From: Acanthochromis polyacanthus
Taxonomy: Eukaryota; Chordata; Actinopteri; Pomacentridae
Reading direction: 5' to 3'
Assembly: GCF_021347895.1 (NCBI RefSeq)
Contig: NC_067117.1
Span: 18,571,858 to 18,635,857 of the forward strand
Length of the DNA: 64,000 nucleotides
The notes under the pieces are model-generated. The model did no database searches, was not told the DNA's origin, and saw only the letters and a list, made by a program, of their open reading frames with translations. Of the stretch, positions 1-50,291 are shown one piece after another. The translations under genes were made by a program, and so were the position numbers. Every line of letters begins with the position of its first letter. Within the stretch, counting starts at the first letter, position 1.

Positions 1-718
1 TGCAAAACCAGGGGAAAAAAGGTGGATTTTTTTTACTTTCTGATGCTCCTGGAACTTACTAGTTGTTACTTAAAATTTCTTTGGGGAAAATTAACCACAT
101 CCAAGCTTAGGACATTTTATAAAAATCACTTTATTTCAGAAATCTGCCCTAAAAAAAAATCATCTGAACTAACCAGATTCTGTAAACAACAGATTCTATG
201 TACTTCGGCATAATCAAAATGTCAATGATTTGGCTATGATACACAGTTGCATTACAAAAATAATTCAAAGATGTACTGCAGGCTTTGTTTACACAGTGCA
301 GAAAGGAGGCAAGAACTTAGAAGAATCATGTACATGTTGATTGCAGGTTGTTGTTTCTGTGAAACCAATATTCAAAGAAATTCAACTTTATTTTTTTCTT
401 TTTTCTTTATGATTAATAGTATAAAAGCTGTCACACTGTAGAAAAGTCTCTATTAAATTCTCTTTTCTTCTAGTCATGGTTGTGCTGTTTCCATGGAGGT
501 GCAGGACTTTCTTGCTCCAGGTTGCCCTTATCCTCTAATTGTCACGTGTAGTTGCAGTTACCACTTTTCAGAAAAAGTTTGTGCTTTAAAGTTAGAGATA
601 AAAACACTGACGTAAGTCTCTTTACTATGAAGATACAGGAGAGAATCACTTTGTCTTTTGAAAGAATTGAATTATTGAGATCTACATAAAGGCATCAAAT
701 CGCATCTGAGGCTCTTAC
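1..718 (-). other. kif21b intron 10 (part)
   Basis: This AT-rich intron sequence contains no recognisable exon or repeat family. The open stretches on the plus strand here are short and low in complexity. Confidence 0.75.
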
Positions 719-38308
<37,590 letters not shown>

Positions 38309-38700
38309 GGTCGCTTTCAAGGTTCCCCCGATGGGATGTGGAGTATTTAGGCTCTGTTGGGGCTTGGACCGTGTGGGTGATCGGTGCTCTGCCGCGGCGG
38401 AGCTCAGCGTCTCAGGTCAGCGGGAGCAGCCGTCAAGACCTGCCGGCGGTGAGGTGCCTCCTCGGGACTCCTCCTGTCTGCTTCTGCTGCTCCGCTGTGG
38501 CGCTCATTTCTGGCTCAGGAGCGTTTTGTCACATCGCAGATTTGAACCCGCTTTTTTTCCCCTTTTCTCTTTCTTCTCTCTGTGGTCTGTGTCAGTCGCT
38601 ACATCCTGTTTAAAGTGCGTATGAGCGAAGCGTATGAGCGCGTCTCCGCAGCCACACCGCCTCTGTGAGCGATCACGCTGAATGAGACCGTAAACCGGAG

Positions 38701-40481
38701 GGGGCGATGCTGCCTTCAGGGGCTGTGGGAAAAGTTGGGTTCGTCAGAGAAACTCCCTCTTGCACCAAATTAGGGCCATGCATTATCACTTTCCTCAGAA
38801 ATAATATTTGAAAGTGAATAAATGAAACACCACCAAGACATTTTCCTCCACTTATCATACACATTAACAACATATATGTTGACCTCATGTTGTGTGTAGG
38901 TCTTGCATCTCGTATCAACCGTTCATACTGCCCATTATCCCTGTCCTTCTCTGTATGTTTATCTATCTTTATATTAGTATTTATCTATTCTGTACACTGT
39001 AATGTTGTTATATAAAAATCTACAAGTCGTGTACTTTTCTCCCTAAGATATGGCTGAATATCGTAAAATGTGATGTATTTTTGTAGCCAAAAAACAAGAC
39101 CATTAACAGCAGGCCACTGTAAAAACTCACAGTGTGAACTAACTCTTGTACTTGTAACTCTTAACGTCTGTTGGTTTTTAACATTTGCTTTCTTATTCAG
39201 ACTTTTCAAATCAAAACATCAAATCAAATTGCTCACATGTGAAAACCTACCTGATGAACTGATTCTGATTCTGAACAAAACATTTTCAACACATAACAGT
39301 TCACAAAGCACAGGTTCGAGTTGTACCTTGATTTGATACTTAGATGTACTCATTTAACTGTCAGTATTGCTCCTTTATCTTAACACAGTCACAATGCCCT
39401 TAAAGCTACTTTTCATTTACACTGCAGTGCACTTTTACTGCTTCTTTTTGTGCTTAGCTTAGATGCTAAACTGCATTTCATTGTCTTAATACTTGTACTG
39501 GCACTCAGATACCTTTTACTCCACTGCATATTTGCAAAGAATCAGTTTAAATAGCATAAATTATAACAAACTACAGTCTAATATTATATATCCAGATTGC
39601 CCTTTATCCAGCATAAGATTTTCTTCAAAATTAGGGCATTCTGCATAATGACCATGCTTACTTTTGTTACTTGGAGCATGTTTTGATGCTAATATTTCTG
39701 CATTTTGTTTCACTTTATTAAAAGCAGAGTAAAATGAAAAGGAAATAAACAAGTAAATTGCAATCACTTTTAAACTGTATCTAATTATAGCACTTCAGTA
39801 AATGTACGCTTCACATTGTGACACTGCATACAGGTGAGGGAGTAATTGTACTTTGTAGGATAGCAAAATAATCCGACAAGTGCTTGAACGCAGCATAATC
39901 ACATTTGACTGACATTCAACTGGACCAACTGCTAAGTCATCCCCGTCTTTCCTGAAAACTATCGACCAATCAAAGATCTGAACAGTCTCTGTAGCCCCGC
40001 CCAGTGACACACCCACAGCAGGCTGTAAAGATTACAAACCTTCAAACGTCCATGTCCGCCGCACACGCTAGTGCTGCAGGCGACGTCTGAAGTCCGTTAA
40101 AGTGTCATAAACAGAGGTAGTCTGTTCCCATGACGGAGAGGAGGAGCTGGCGGTGTGAACACCTAGAGGTCAAAGGTCAGAACTCATTCAGAGGTCATTA
40201 AGTTCTGTATAAACAGTGGAGTCAGTTTGCAGTGAATGAAAAAATGAATTGTGTGTAGTATTTATTATGTACAGTTTTTAATGTTGTCATTACTGTGGTT
40301 ATTGTAAATGTTGTTGAAAGTTTTTTGATGCACATTAACTGGAAGAGATGCTGTGGTTTGCAGTGAGCTGGATGGGAAGTTACACTCTGCTGTGCTGAAT
40401 CACATTTCTGCAAAAGAGGAAACTGAAATCCTTTCTCTTAGTTGAGTCAGACAGACATGCTTCTCTCTAACGCTATCTCTC

Positions 40482-40483
<2 letters not shown>
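38701..40483. other. intergenic region upstream of kif21b
   Basis: This is AT-rich sequence with no gene. Short AT-rich open frames on both strands lack any family signal. Confidence 0.6.

Positions 40484-40535
<52 letters not shown>
40484..40535. repeat. (TA)n microsatellite
   Basis: About 26 TA units lie immediately before the Tc1-like end at 40546. Confidence 0.95.
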
Positions 40536-40537
<2 letters not shown>

Positions 40538-40545
40538 CAGATCGC

Positions 40546-40612
40546 ACTACCGTTCAAAAGTTTGGGGTCACCCAGGTAATTTCATGTTTTCCAACACCAT
40601 TAGCTAACACAA
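40546..40612. mobile_element. truncated Tc1-like transposon end
   Basis: The start CACTACCGTTCAAAAGTTTG, followed by GGGTCACCCAGGTAATTTCATGTTTTCC (split here for reading), matches the terminus of a Tc1-like element common in fish, from memory. The element breaks off where the SINE-like repeat begins, and no opposite end is seen. Confidence 0.6.
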
Positions 40613-40990
40613 TGTAGCATTAGAACATCCATTCTCTATACACCGCTTTATCCTCACTAGGGTCGCGGGGGGGCTGGAGTCTATCTCAGCTGACTTAGGG
40701 TGAAGGCAGGGGACACCCTGGACAGGTCGCCAGTCTGTCACAGGACTACACAGAGAGACACACAAGCACACTCACATTCACATCTCCAAAAAATTTAGAA
40801 TTATCAATTAATGTCTGCATGTTTTTGGACTGTGCGAGTAAACCAGAGTGCCTCGAGGGAACCTACACATGCACAGGGAGAACATGCAAACTCTATGCTT
40901 AGAGATTCCAGGCCCAAGCCTGGACGCGAACCGGGGATCTTCTAGCTGAAAGGGGACAGTACTAACCACCATTAACCACCATTCTTTTAA
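40613..40990 (-). repeat. tRNA-derived SINE-like repeat
   Basis: Read on the minus strand, the element starts near 40990 with GGTGGTTAGTACTGTCCCC (A-box-like). It then has CCCCGGTTCGCGTCC (B-box-like) and continues into the familiar fish sequence with GTTTGCATGTTCTCCC and GTCCAAAAACATGCAG. It ends near AGAGAATGGATG. The promoter boxes and order are visible; the family name is not assigned. It sits inside or against a Tc1-like end. Confidence 0.65.
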
Positions 40991-41516
40991 TCGTAGGGGA
41001 ATTAGTTTTTTTTGTCACAACACAATGTTATAACAACATGTCTGCAACAGAATGGAAAACAGCTAAGTTTGCTCTATATTGGAAATGATAATGGGGTGGG
41101 GTCATAGGCCAGAAAGAACAACACTGTACTTCATTTTCGTCTGTGATGCATAAAGTGAATGATTCTGTCAACGCTGACTTCATGAATGTTGTCCCAAACT
41201 TAAGGAACGGCTTGGCGAAGTTGATGAACATTTTTGTAGCCCAGATCAGAACTTTCAGAGCATCGTGTGGCTGTCTGAAATTATGTTACAGATGGCAAAT
41301 GGTGGAGTTGTGCCCATTTAAGTGTCTGGCTACGGCCCTAACTAAGATATAAGCATCTAACAGACCAACAGTCTGTTCTTGTATGATCTCTGTGGCATTG
41401 TGTCATTTGAATAAAGTTGCATTTCAAGCCACCCTGTTATAGGCACTAATCAAAGGAATGCCTGTGCAGCTACTAGTCACACTACTATCTGATCATTGGC
41501 TGTGGATTATCAGAAC

Positions 41517-41560
41517 CAAAAATACTTTATTGATCCCTGAGGGGAAATTGCTTATGTTCC
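41517..41560 (-). repeat. LINE-like 3' terminus
   Basis: The minus-strand reading AATTTCCCCTCAGGGATCAATAAAG is the same kind of terminus as the one ending near 4590, in opposite orientation. Only the tail is recognisable. Confidence 0.5.
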
Positions 41561-44500
41561 ACTTGTACCCATTCCAAGTCCTAGAAATAGACAGTACAAA
41601 ACATATGTAGAAAAATAAGTCATAAAAATAGAGACATAAGGAGGAAAAGTATATGCATGAAGTGTAAAATGTGCATTGTTCCAAGAAAATAAAAATGCAA
41701 GTATATAGTGTAATAAATGCGAATGGAGCTCTGTTTGTGGTATTACATATTATTGAGCATTAACTCAAGAAGTGAAAAGTCAGTTAGCTGTTTGCAATGA
41801 AACACATTGAATCCATATTAACTCAATGATCAAGAATTTGTCACAAGCTAAACAGCTCAAAAACTTTACCAAATGTACTCAATTTAACCCTTTTCCATCC
41901 AAAACAATAGAAATGAGATTTGTAGCTTTTTCTTTGAGTCACATGTTGTCTGTTTCCACCCTTAGTTCATATTTATCTCTGTTACTCTGATGCTGCCGCG
42001 TTTCTTGTTGACTGCTTTGTTGACTCTCTTTGGCTCCTACACTGGTGGGGAAAGCTCCTTTCCAAATCCTCATCCTCCTCCTGTTTCCAAGTGACTGGAT
42101 CAAAATTTTCCATTAACATTCATGTCTGCACTGCAGCAAGTTATTCCCCAACACAAGATAAACACACACTTCACTTTACAGCAGACGCATACAGCTCTAT
42201 CTGGATGGCTTCATATTTTATTATTAGAATCATGCCGGCACTATTATCTGTTTGCTGATCATAATAAATGCAGAACAAAAGTCGCTGCAGGGTCACAGAT
42301 GACAATCAATGTAATGTTACGAAACACTCCACAAATAGTTGCATGAACCCATTCTGCGGACGCAAAAGGGAGCTTATGACTCCAACCGTGTGTGTGTTGG
42401 TTTGCCGAGGGCCAGGTGGCGATGTTAGTGCTGCGCAGGCTTCGTTCCCAGTGAGCAGTGCTGGATTCCACACAAGATTAACATCCAGTTATGAGGATAA
42501 AGCTACAATCCTCCTAGATCTGCTGGGAAGCGTTTACCAGCCACCGGCCACCGCAACTGGGACAACAGGACACACAAACAAGGACGGCACACGGAAACAC
42601 GCACTCGCTTAGTTTTGTCTGGTGAACTTTTAAGACCAACTCATAGGAACTGTTACATAATTAGGCTGCACTCTTTTCCTAAGCGTATGTTAAAGCCCTT
42701 TCATGCCTCTTGGGGCATGTTTACAGTTTTCAGACCCACTCTGGATGATTTTCTCCCAGCATGCCACCTCTTTGGCACTTTATGGTGTAAAAAAGCCCGT
42801 TTCATAACTGTGTGGGTTTTTAGAGCCCTGAAGATATTTTAATATTGCAATTGCCAAACTGCAACATAATCCCTATATTTAGGGATACATACAGTCAAAA
42901 TAACAGCACTCTAATTGCGTAACAGGCATTAAAATACAATCATTGCCATCCGCCCTCAGGTTCTGTCAGTCACGGTGAAGTCAGCGATTTGTTCTCTAGC
43001 TTGGAACTGACACTTTGCGTATTTCACACACATACTTCCTCACACACACACACACACACACACATTATTCCCATTTCTGGAGCTCATGATAATATCCTCC
43101 CCTGTAAAGAAGATGAAGATGAGTCACGAGTTTAATGTGCCGCAATGTTTTTGTAGCTATTTTCAAGTGATTTATCTACAATTTCGACTTAATTTGTCGA
43201 CACATTAGTGGAAAAAAGTGGAAAAGGCACTGACAAGGCACAAAAATGCCATCTCCAATCATGCCATATGTACAGTGTGTTTTTGGAATGTGATTAATCG
43301 CCCTTGTGTAATGGATGAAGCCAAAACTACAATGTATGAAGTGCCAATGAAGACCAACGTCAAATTTAACTCCAGCTTGAGCATCACGTTGTTTGCTTCA
43401 GTGAAAAAAAAGACTAAAAGCAAGAGAGACAGAGGGAGAGATGGAAGATGAAGCTGTACCCAAATGTATTCTCCATCCTTATTCTTATACTTTGATGTGT
43501 CTATAATCCCTCACATGTGTTTTCTGTATTTGGCTTTGAAGCTCCATAGCTAATCCTCCATTCTTTACCGTAACAAAACTGCTTGAATTGGCCGCGATTA
43601 CGCAAACACACATTTGACGACTCACTGGCTGGCAGAGAAAGAGGTGCGCAGCCAAAATGGAAAGTCAGTCAAATATGTTTGGTTTTTTGCCCCCCTCCTC
43701 GTCCTTCACCATTCAAAGCTGAGTTTTGTACATTTTCTTGGATGTTTGATGTTGTCAGTGCGTTTTGCATGTGTGTGACGGAGGAGCTGCTTACTTGTTA
43801 CAGATTTATGTGCGTCAGGTGCAGCGGAAAACAGCAGAGCAGGCCTTTGCCAGTTCTTGGCAGTGCTTGGACCCCCTGTAGCGTTTTGTCCCATCATTCT
43901 CCACAGCTCAACGTTCACTTCTGACAGTGGAAGTAATGAAAGAATACTGCGAGCTGAGGGATATTCAAAATACACAGTTTTATTTTAAAGGTTGACAATG
44001 TGATGGTAGCTCATGCGCAGTGATGCTTTTGTGCATTCAGTACATAAAAGAAGAGTTTGACAGTTCGGAAAATACTAGCATTTGTTTTCTTGCTGACAGA
44101 TGAGAGGGTACCACTTTTGGTCAAATCACTGTTTATACAGGAATGTATGGAAACTTATGGCCCTCCCTGTACTACCCCTTTGTGTATTATTAGGCAGACT
44201 AGGTAGAGAGACTGGAAGCATAGGGAGAGAGAGCGATATGTAGGGATGAACTTTTAATCAAAATATTACTGAAATCACAGTATGACCAGGTAAAATGTCT
44301 CACAAAATGTCCATATGCAGGATATATTATGCAAATGAAGTCTTGAGGTGCTACAAAGATGCCCCCAGCCTACAAATTATATCCTCTAGATGCAAGGAAC
44401 CATGCTTGTTTGGTAGAGCTTGCAGCTAAAATCACTCTATATTTTGAAAAAGAAATTTAAAAAAAAAGACCATTTCCATCATTATTGCAATATCTGTCAC

Positions 44501-47500
44501 AATAATTGCACTGTGATTTGTTTAGCATATTATTCCGCTCTAGTGGTATAACATCCATCAAAGTCCCCCCAGGCAGGAGTTGCATGGTGGATGTTGCGTC
44601 TATAATATGCACATTTCTTCGCATATGGTAAAATGGTAAAATAGATTCCCCATATATATAATCTTTCTTGCCTTTTATCTACCCACACCAGTGTCAGAGT
44701 TGCTATCCATGCAAGCTGCTTGTCCGCCATAATGAGCAACTTGGGTTTCAGCGTCTTGCCCAAGGACAGGAAGAGAAATAAGGCAGGATAGAGCAGACAA
44801 CACTTCACCATACACATATACAGTAGCTCTTCCTAAGACTCACAAGCAGATCATTAAAGGGAAAATTAGCATACTGCCCTTTTTGGAAAATTGCATCACA
44901 ATAGGAAACACAAAATGCCACGATGGCATCGCTAATATGATGACATATTTCCTGTTATAATTGTGTAATTTTGTAAAATTGTAACTCTAACGTGTTTCAA
45001 AGAAGTGATGGAGTTTACTTCAAGGATGCACGTGCTTGAGGCCAGAAGAGCCGGAGTGCAGATCATGCATGTGTCGAGGCACAGATCGTCAGTCAAAGGG
45101 GGATATAACGGTGATGAGTGATCAGTGATGAGTCATAGACATGATCCACTATAGTAGACCTACTTTTCAGCTTTCATCCCCAGGGGCACTTACTGACCCA
45201 CACTTTGCTGTGCTCCTATCCCAGCTCCGATGCTTCCTGCTGGGCTGCGAGCGGGCGGCGGCTGGGGTAGATGCTGGAAGGTGGCTACTCATAGTGGCTA
45301 TTGTAGCCCGGGGGGAGTTACAGAGAGGTGGTGACACTGACTGACCGATTTACTGCTGCATCACAGAGCGTGTGTGTGGGTGTGTGTGTGAGGAGAGGAG
45401 GTCAACAAGGGGTGGTTGTTCCTTGGTGCTCTGCCTCAAGCTCATTGCATGCTTTTTGCTTTACTCATAAATTCACAAAAGACCAATAGAGTCCATCTGT
45501 GTCAGCTGACAGGAGACAACAACTGTAGCTTAAGGAGGGAACTGTCTGAACTTCTTTAAACATAAATGGGAATAATTAATTCTGGCATTTGCTCTGTAAA
45601 CATAGTATATGTAGTGGTATATTCTCGTAGTATATTCTGGTGGAATAATATATCTCTAATGTCTGTATGAATGTTTGGAGCACATTAGTAGTTCAGAAAT
45701 GAAAAAGGTCATCGTTAAATTAGCTTAATTGCCTAAATATTTCATGCATTCAACTTCTACTACCCCATCACCTTCCATCTTGTCTCTCTAAGGGCATCCT
45801 GCACCTCGTTTCTATGGAAACAGCCTCTAAAGCAGGCGCTCAGAAAGGGACAGGAAGAGATGCTGAAATGGCAGAAAAGCCTCTTTGTGCTCGCAGAGGC
45901 CCCTTAGAGCCTGTAGGCCTATAGATAGCAGAAAGGGTTAATCGCACACACACAACTTCCACTTTAGGCAAAGAGATGAGATAAGCAAGCAGAACTCTAT
46001 AGATAACTTTGATAACAGACAGAAACAAACAGTTGCAGCTTCTGTGAGAGTGTTTCTGCAGTTAAATGGACTTTATGTTATCAGCATCAGAGCAGTGTCA
46101 GTGGGATCTTATTCCCGATTGGCTGTCTTTCCTCTGATCAGTGCAGTCGGTGTGTTCAATTAGAGAGCTGTGATTGGCATGTTAGATCACTATATGCGTG
46201 TATGCATGCACACACATGAAAATATCCATGCAAACACGATATGAAAACAACACACACAGAAAGAAAGTGTGAAATCCTAAGCACCATATCGTCTACACAC
46301 ATCCCACTAAGACACACACACACAAAATCTCACTCCATCCTGTATCGGAAAATTGGATTGCTGCGCTGAATAACTTGATTATAAACAGCCTCCCTCTCAC
46401 ACCAGGGCTGTATCACTTAATAAAGCTTAAGTGCAATGACACACTGGTGCCCACACTCCAACACACACAAAGACACGTGTACGCGCACGTTACATGTATC
46501 ACATCAACAGTGTCAAATGTTATGTAAAAAATAAACTGGACAAACATTGCAGACAATACTCTGAGAAAATCAAGGATTTGGGGTCAAGCACAAAGAGGCC
46601 ATTTTTCAACCAGCAAGGGGCCTTGGTACTTAAATACTGACTGATTGGGACTCGGAGACGAACAACAGATTGAATATGTTGGCATTAGGCGTGTGAAAAG
46701 GCTGGTTTAAGTCAGTATATTCATGCATTGTCACAGCACAGCAGTGTGTGGGCCAAAACTTAAAACAAAGTCATGGAACACTTATGGAAAAACACCATGT
46801 GATGATGTGAGCAACTTGACTTGCACATTTCTTTTCACTCTATTTTTTTTTTTAGAAATACATTGCAGAAAAGGCTACATTTACTGTACAACTTACAAAT
46901 GCATGCAGCAAAGCACCAACAACATGCATTTTCATGAAACAAATGGAGCAGATGTGAGGTTTTTGTTTGTTTTTATGATTGACGATGAGGATTGTGGTTT
47001 AAGACATATTTGCATTGCGATTTCAAAGCACCAAAAGAAGATCTGACGTTTTCATACAAGAGCCAGCAGGTTTTATAGATCATTAACTTTTAGAGAGAAA
47101 CGTTGTGTACTTCAGTTTCATTTCACAGTTGTGGTAAAGAGTCACACAGCAGATTAAGATTCAGAACTCAAAATATATCATTGTTTTGTCAAATCAGATT
47201 TGTTGTAATATATTAAACTCCCCGACAGTATTCAAAGCTGTAATATTCAGCTCCACCTCGACAGCATTGCGGCTGCTGGTGCATTATTGCATCAGTAATA
47301 AAAATATAATAGCATAACACATAAAAAGATATAAGTCATTCTGTATGAAGAGCAGCTTCATTTTTCATACTCAAGTGTATGTTGTCAATAAAACTTCCTC
47401 TTCTTCATTTCTTGACACCCACAAGCAAATTCCCACACACTCTCTTTTAACTTCATCTTGTGAGAAAAACATCAGACAACCTGGGACTTTATCTGATTTT

Positions 47501-47744
47501 GATTTGATTTGATTTTTATTTTCACACACAAAAGTTAAACAATTTGCATTTCTTACATTAAAAGTGTGAAGGAGGGTTGCCAAAAAACCCTCAAGGGGTT
47601 TCAGGGCAAAATCAGACTGATTTGTGCACCGGAGACCTGGTGGTGTAGTTAGAATGCAGCTCTATGGCTCCATCTAGTGTTTGATTGGAATGCATACAAA
47701 CATGTTTATCGGTGAGTATTTTTTCACATCCCTTTATCAGTAGC

Positions 47745-48030
47745 TCACCTTAAAGATCCCATATTGTGCACCTTTTCATCAAACTGATTGAAGTCTCACA
47801 TGCCCTCACAGTGTCATTTTTGCATGACTGTAGAAACCTTTGGCTTTACCCCTGTTTTATAAAGGCTGTTTTGCTCTGAAAACTGATGAGCTGCTGCCGT
47901 TCAGGCCTCCTCTGGGAAGCTGCCAGAGGAGGCCTGTGATTGACAGAGCAGGGAAAAGCAGTTAACTGTAAAGGAGGTGAAACGGAGACTTTCTATCACT
48001 TAACTTTGTCTTCTGAGCGATTATTTGTCA
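47745..48030 (+). repeat. dispersed repeat starting TTAAAG.TCCCATATTGTG with perfect hairpin
   Basis: The start resembles the ends of the 22.0- and 25.2-kb repeats (TTAAAGG.CCCATAT). Inside, 47902-47915 and 47923-47936 are perfect 14-bp reverse complements (CAGGCCTCCTCTGG) around a 7-base loop. No coding sequence is present, and the boundaries are approximate. Confidence 0.5.
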
Positions 48031-49171
48031 TGAAAATATTGCCAAATACACAGTAGAGCTGTCAAATTAGTAGTTCAGAGGTGCAGAGCTGCAGTTTGGC
48101 AACAGCACTGATTTGACAGCTGGTTAACATGTAGTGTTGATGGGTGTATTTCCGTCATTATTTCATATTCCAGTGTCGGAAAACAGAAACAGAAAAACAT
48201 GTAAATGAGAACAACTTTATTGGGAATTATGCTGTAAAAAAGGGCAGTATATGAAAGCATAGACAGCATTAAAGAAACAGCACTGGCTGAGTTTCAGTTG
48301 CGCTGAAGCACAACAGGGAACATGAAAATCGCTCAACATCACAGTTTAAACAGAACTGTAGGCATCAAAGCTAGTTCTAATATTAGCTAAATTAGCCACA
48401 CAGCACGCTAATACTTCATTGTTTTCCATTTTTTTGTGGAGACATTGCCATGAGAAAATAAAAAACAACACTTGGACCTTTAGCTCTTCAGATGCTGGGA
48501 GTGGATGAGGATTATTGTGTTCACTCTTACAGCCAACAGCAGAGCGTTTGTTGTGCTTGTTCATGGCAGAGACATTTTAGAGTTGTGAGAGGTGGCTCTA
48601 GAAAGTAAATACTTGCATATCGATTTTGATATAAACTAAACATTTTATCATATTATGTAAAAGTATATTATATCATAACTGCATTTACGTTTGCTAAGGC
48701 TACTTCTTAAGAATAGAAAGTTGAATTTAAAATGTGAAAGTTAAAGTTTAGGGCATCTGTATGTCTTACTTGAACAGAAGATGCAGCAGTGAAATACAAC
48801 CCAGTACATTTATGCAAATACTGTATTTATGTAGATAGTTAGGGTACTTCATCATTGTACTCTTTTCTCCATTACATTTGTTTCAGTTTTAATTTACCAA
48901 TTATAGTTCATTAAAAAGTTTTTGTTTGTTTGTTTTAATTATTATCATAATTGTTTAAGAGGCTTGATAAAGTTTAGAACTTGCTGCTTGTCTTTTAACT
49001 GTATTAACAGGTTTAATGTTAAATCATTTTAAGGTTTTGCCTGTTGGATGGGAAAAACAAGCATTGAGAAAATGTCACTACTGTGACAGTGTTTTATGTT
49101 TTGTTTTTTGTTTGTTTTTTTGCAAATCAAGAAATCAGTGGATTAGTTCAGAATGTCATCATTATCTGCAG

Positions 49172-49198
49172 TTTTTTTTTTTTTTTTTTTTTTTTTTT
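49172..49198. repeat. poly(T) run
   Basis: An uninterrupted run of about 27 T lies 0.7 kb upstream of the lhfpl5 start codon. Confidence 0.9.
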
Positions 49199-49888
49199 AG
49201 TAAAATAAGATCCATGAATCCAGTGCCAGCATCAGAATGCTAATTACTCATGAATAATAATAGGTCACCCAGGACATTTTTCTATACAGAGTATGTTTTA
49301 ATACTTTTAGTGCATTTTCTTGATTATACTTACATATTTTCAGTGATATTTTTTAGATCCGTAATTGAGTTTCTTACAGCATTATCCATCACTGCCAATG
49401 TTCTATTTTACAAAGAAAATAAATCAGAAATAATATAAAGGGAACTGATTAAGTCACCTCTGTTCTAAAATGTGAACCAGCCTTGCTTGCCATTTGTGTT
49501 GCTCGTGCTGTGTTACTCTATTCAGAGGCTCTTTTAACCATTAATCATTCATTATCTGAAGACCACAGCCTCCCCAGAGAGGAAACACTGTCCGCTCATA
49601 GAGAGAGCAGGAAGAATCGACCGCACGTTAAACACAGAGGACAAACCCTCAGTGCTGCTCTGCAGGTCACGTTAATGTTGGAGCATTTCTCACACAGGTG
49701 AGTTTCCAGCCCATGGAGCTGTCCTTGGTTTTGAACTGCGCCCCACAGAAAGTTCTTGTGCGCCTTGAGGATGGATTTAGAGAATGAGCGGTTTATTAAA
49801 GGGACAGTTTTAAATTAAAAAAAAGTGAGTCCTATCACTTGCTTGCTATTTTAGCTGCTTTATCTGAGCTTTTCCACCACCTTTCGCA

Positions 49889-50291
49889 ATGCTCCCTGCG
49901 CAGGAGGCGGCCAAAATCTACCACACCAACTACGTGCGTAACGCCCGCGCCGTGGGAGTCCTGTGGACGGTTTTTACCATCACCTTCGCCGTCATCACCG
50001 TGGTAGTGTTCATCCAGCCCTACTGGATCGGGGACAGTGTCAACACCCCGCAGGCTGGATACTTCGGCCTCTTCCACTACTGCATCGGGAACGCGCTGAC
50101 CTCGGAGCTCACCTGCAAAGGGAGCGCGCTGGACTTCGGCTCCATCCCGTCCGGCGCTTTCAAGACAGCCATGTTCTTCGTGGGGATTTCCATGCTGCTG
50201 GTGGTGGGAAGCATCGTCTGCTTCAGCCTCTTCTTCTTCTGCAACGCGGGGAGCGTCTACAAGATCTGCGCCTGGATGCAACTGGCCTCCA
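49889..50291 (+). CDS. lhfpl5: lhfpl5 coding exon 1
   Basis: This exon encodes residues 1-134 and one base of Ser135, covering membrane segments 1 and 2 and the start of segment 3 ([11 protein letters not shown]). The donor is GTGAGG. Reading past it gives SEGLTRVCS, which is not family sequence. The exon is GC-richer than its surroundings. Confidence 0.94.

Larger units (their letters stand above)
40991..49888. other. intergenic region between divergent kif21b and lhfpl5
   Basis: No exon with family similarity is seen across about 9 kb. Repeats listed separately include a LINE tail (41517-41560) and a hairpin-bearing repeat (47745-48030). A CA run lies at 43039-43064 and a T-run at 49172-49198. 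The stretch 46335-46440 is complex, non-repetitive sequence that could be conserved. The last 250 bp should hold the lhfpl5 5' untranslated region, but no TATA box or exon boundary can be placed. Confidence 0.6.

Noticed and set aside
44530..44817. A 95-residue minus-strand frame in the kif21b-lhfpl5 interval
   Set aside because: It looks somewhat protein-like but has no known motif; the surrounding sequence resembles diverged repeat DNA.
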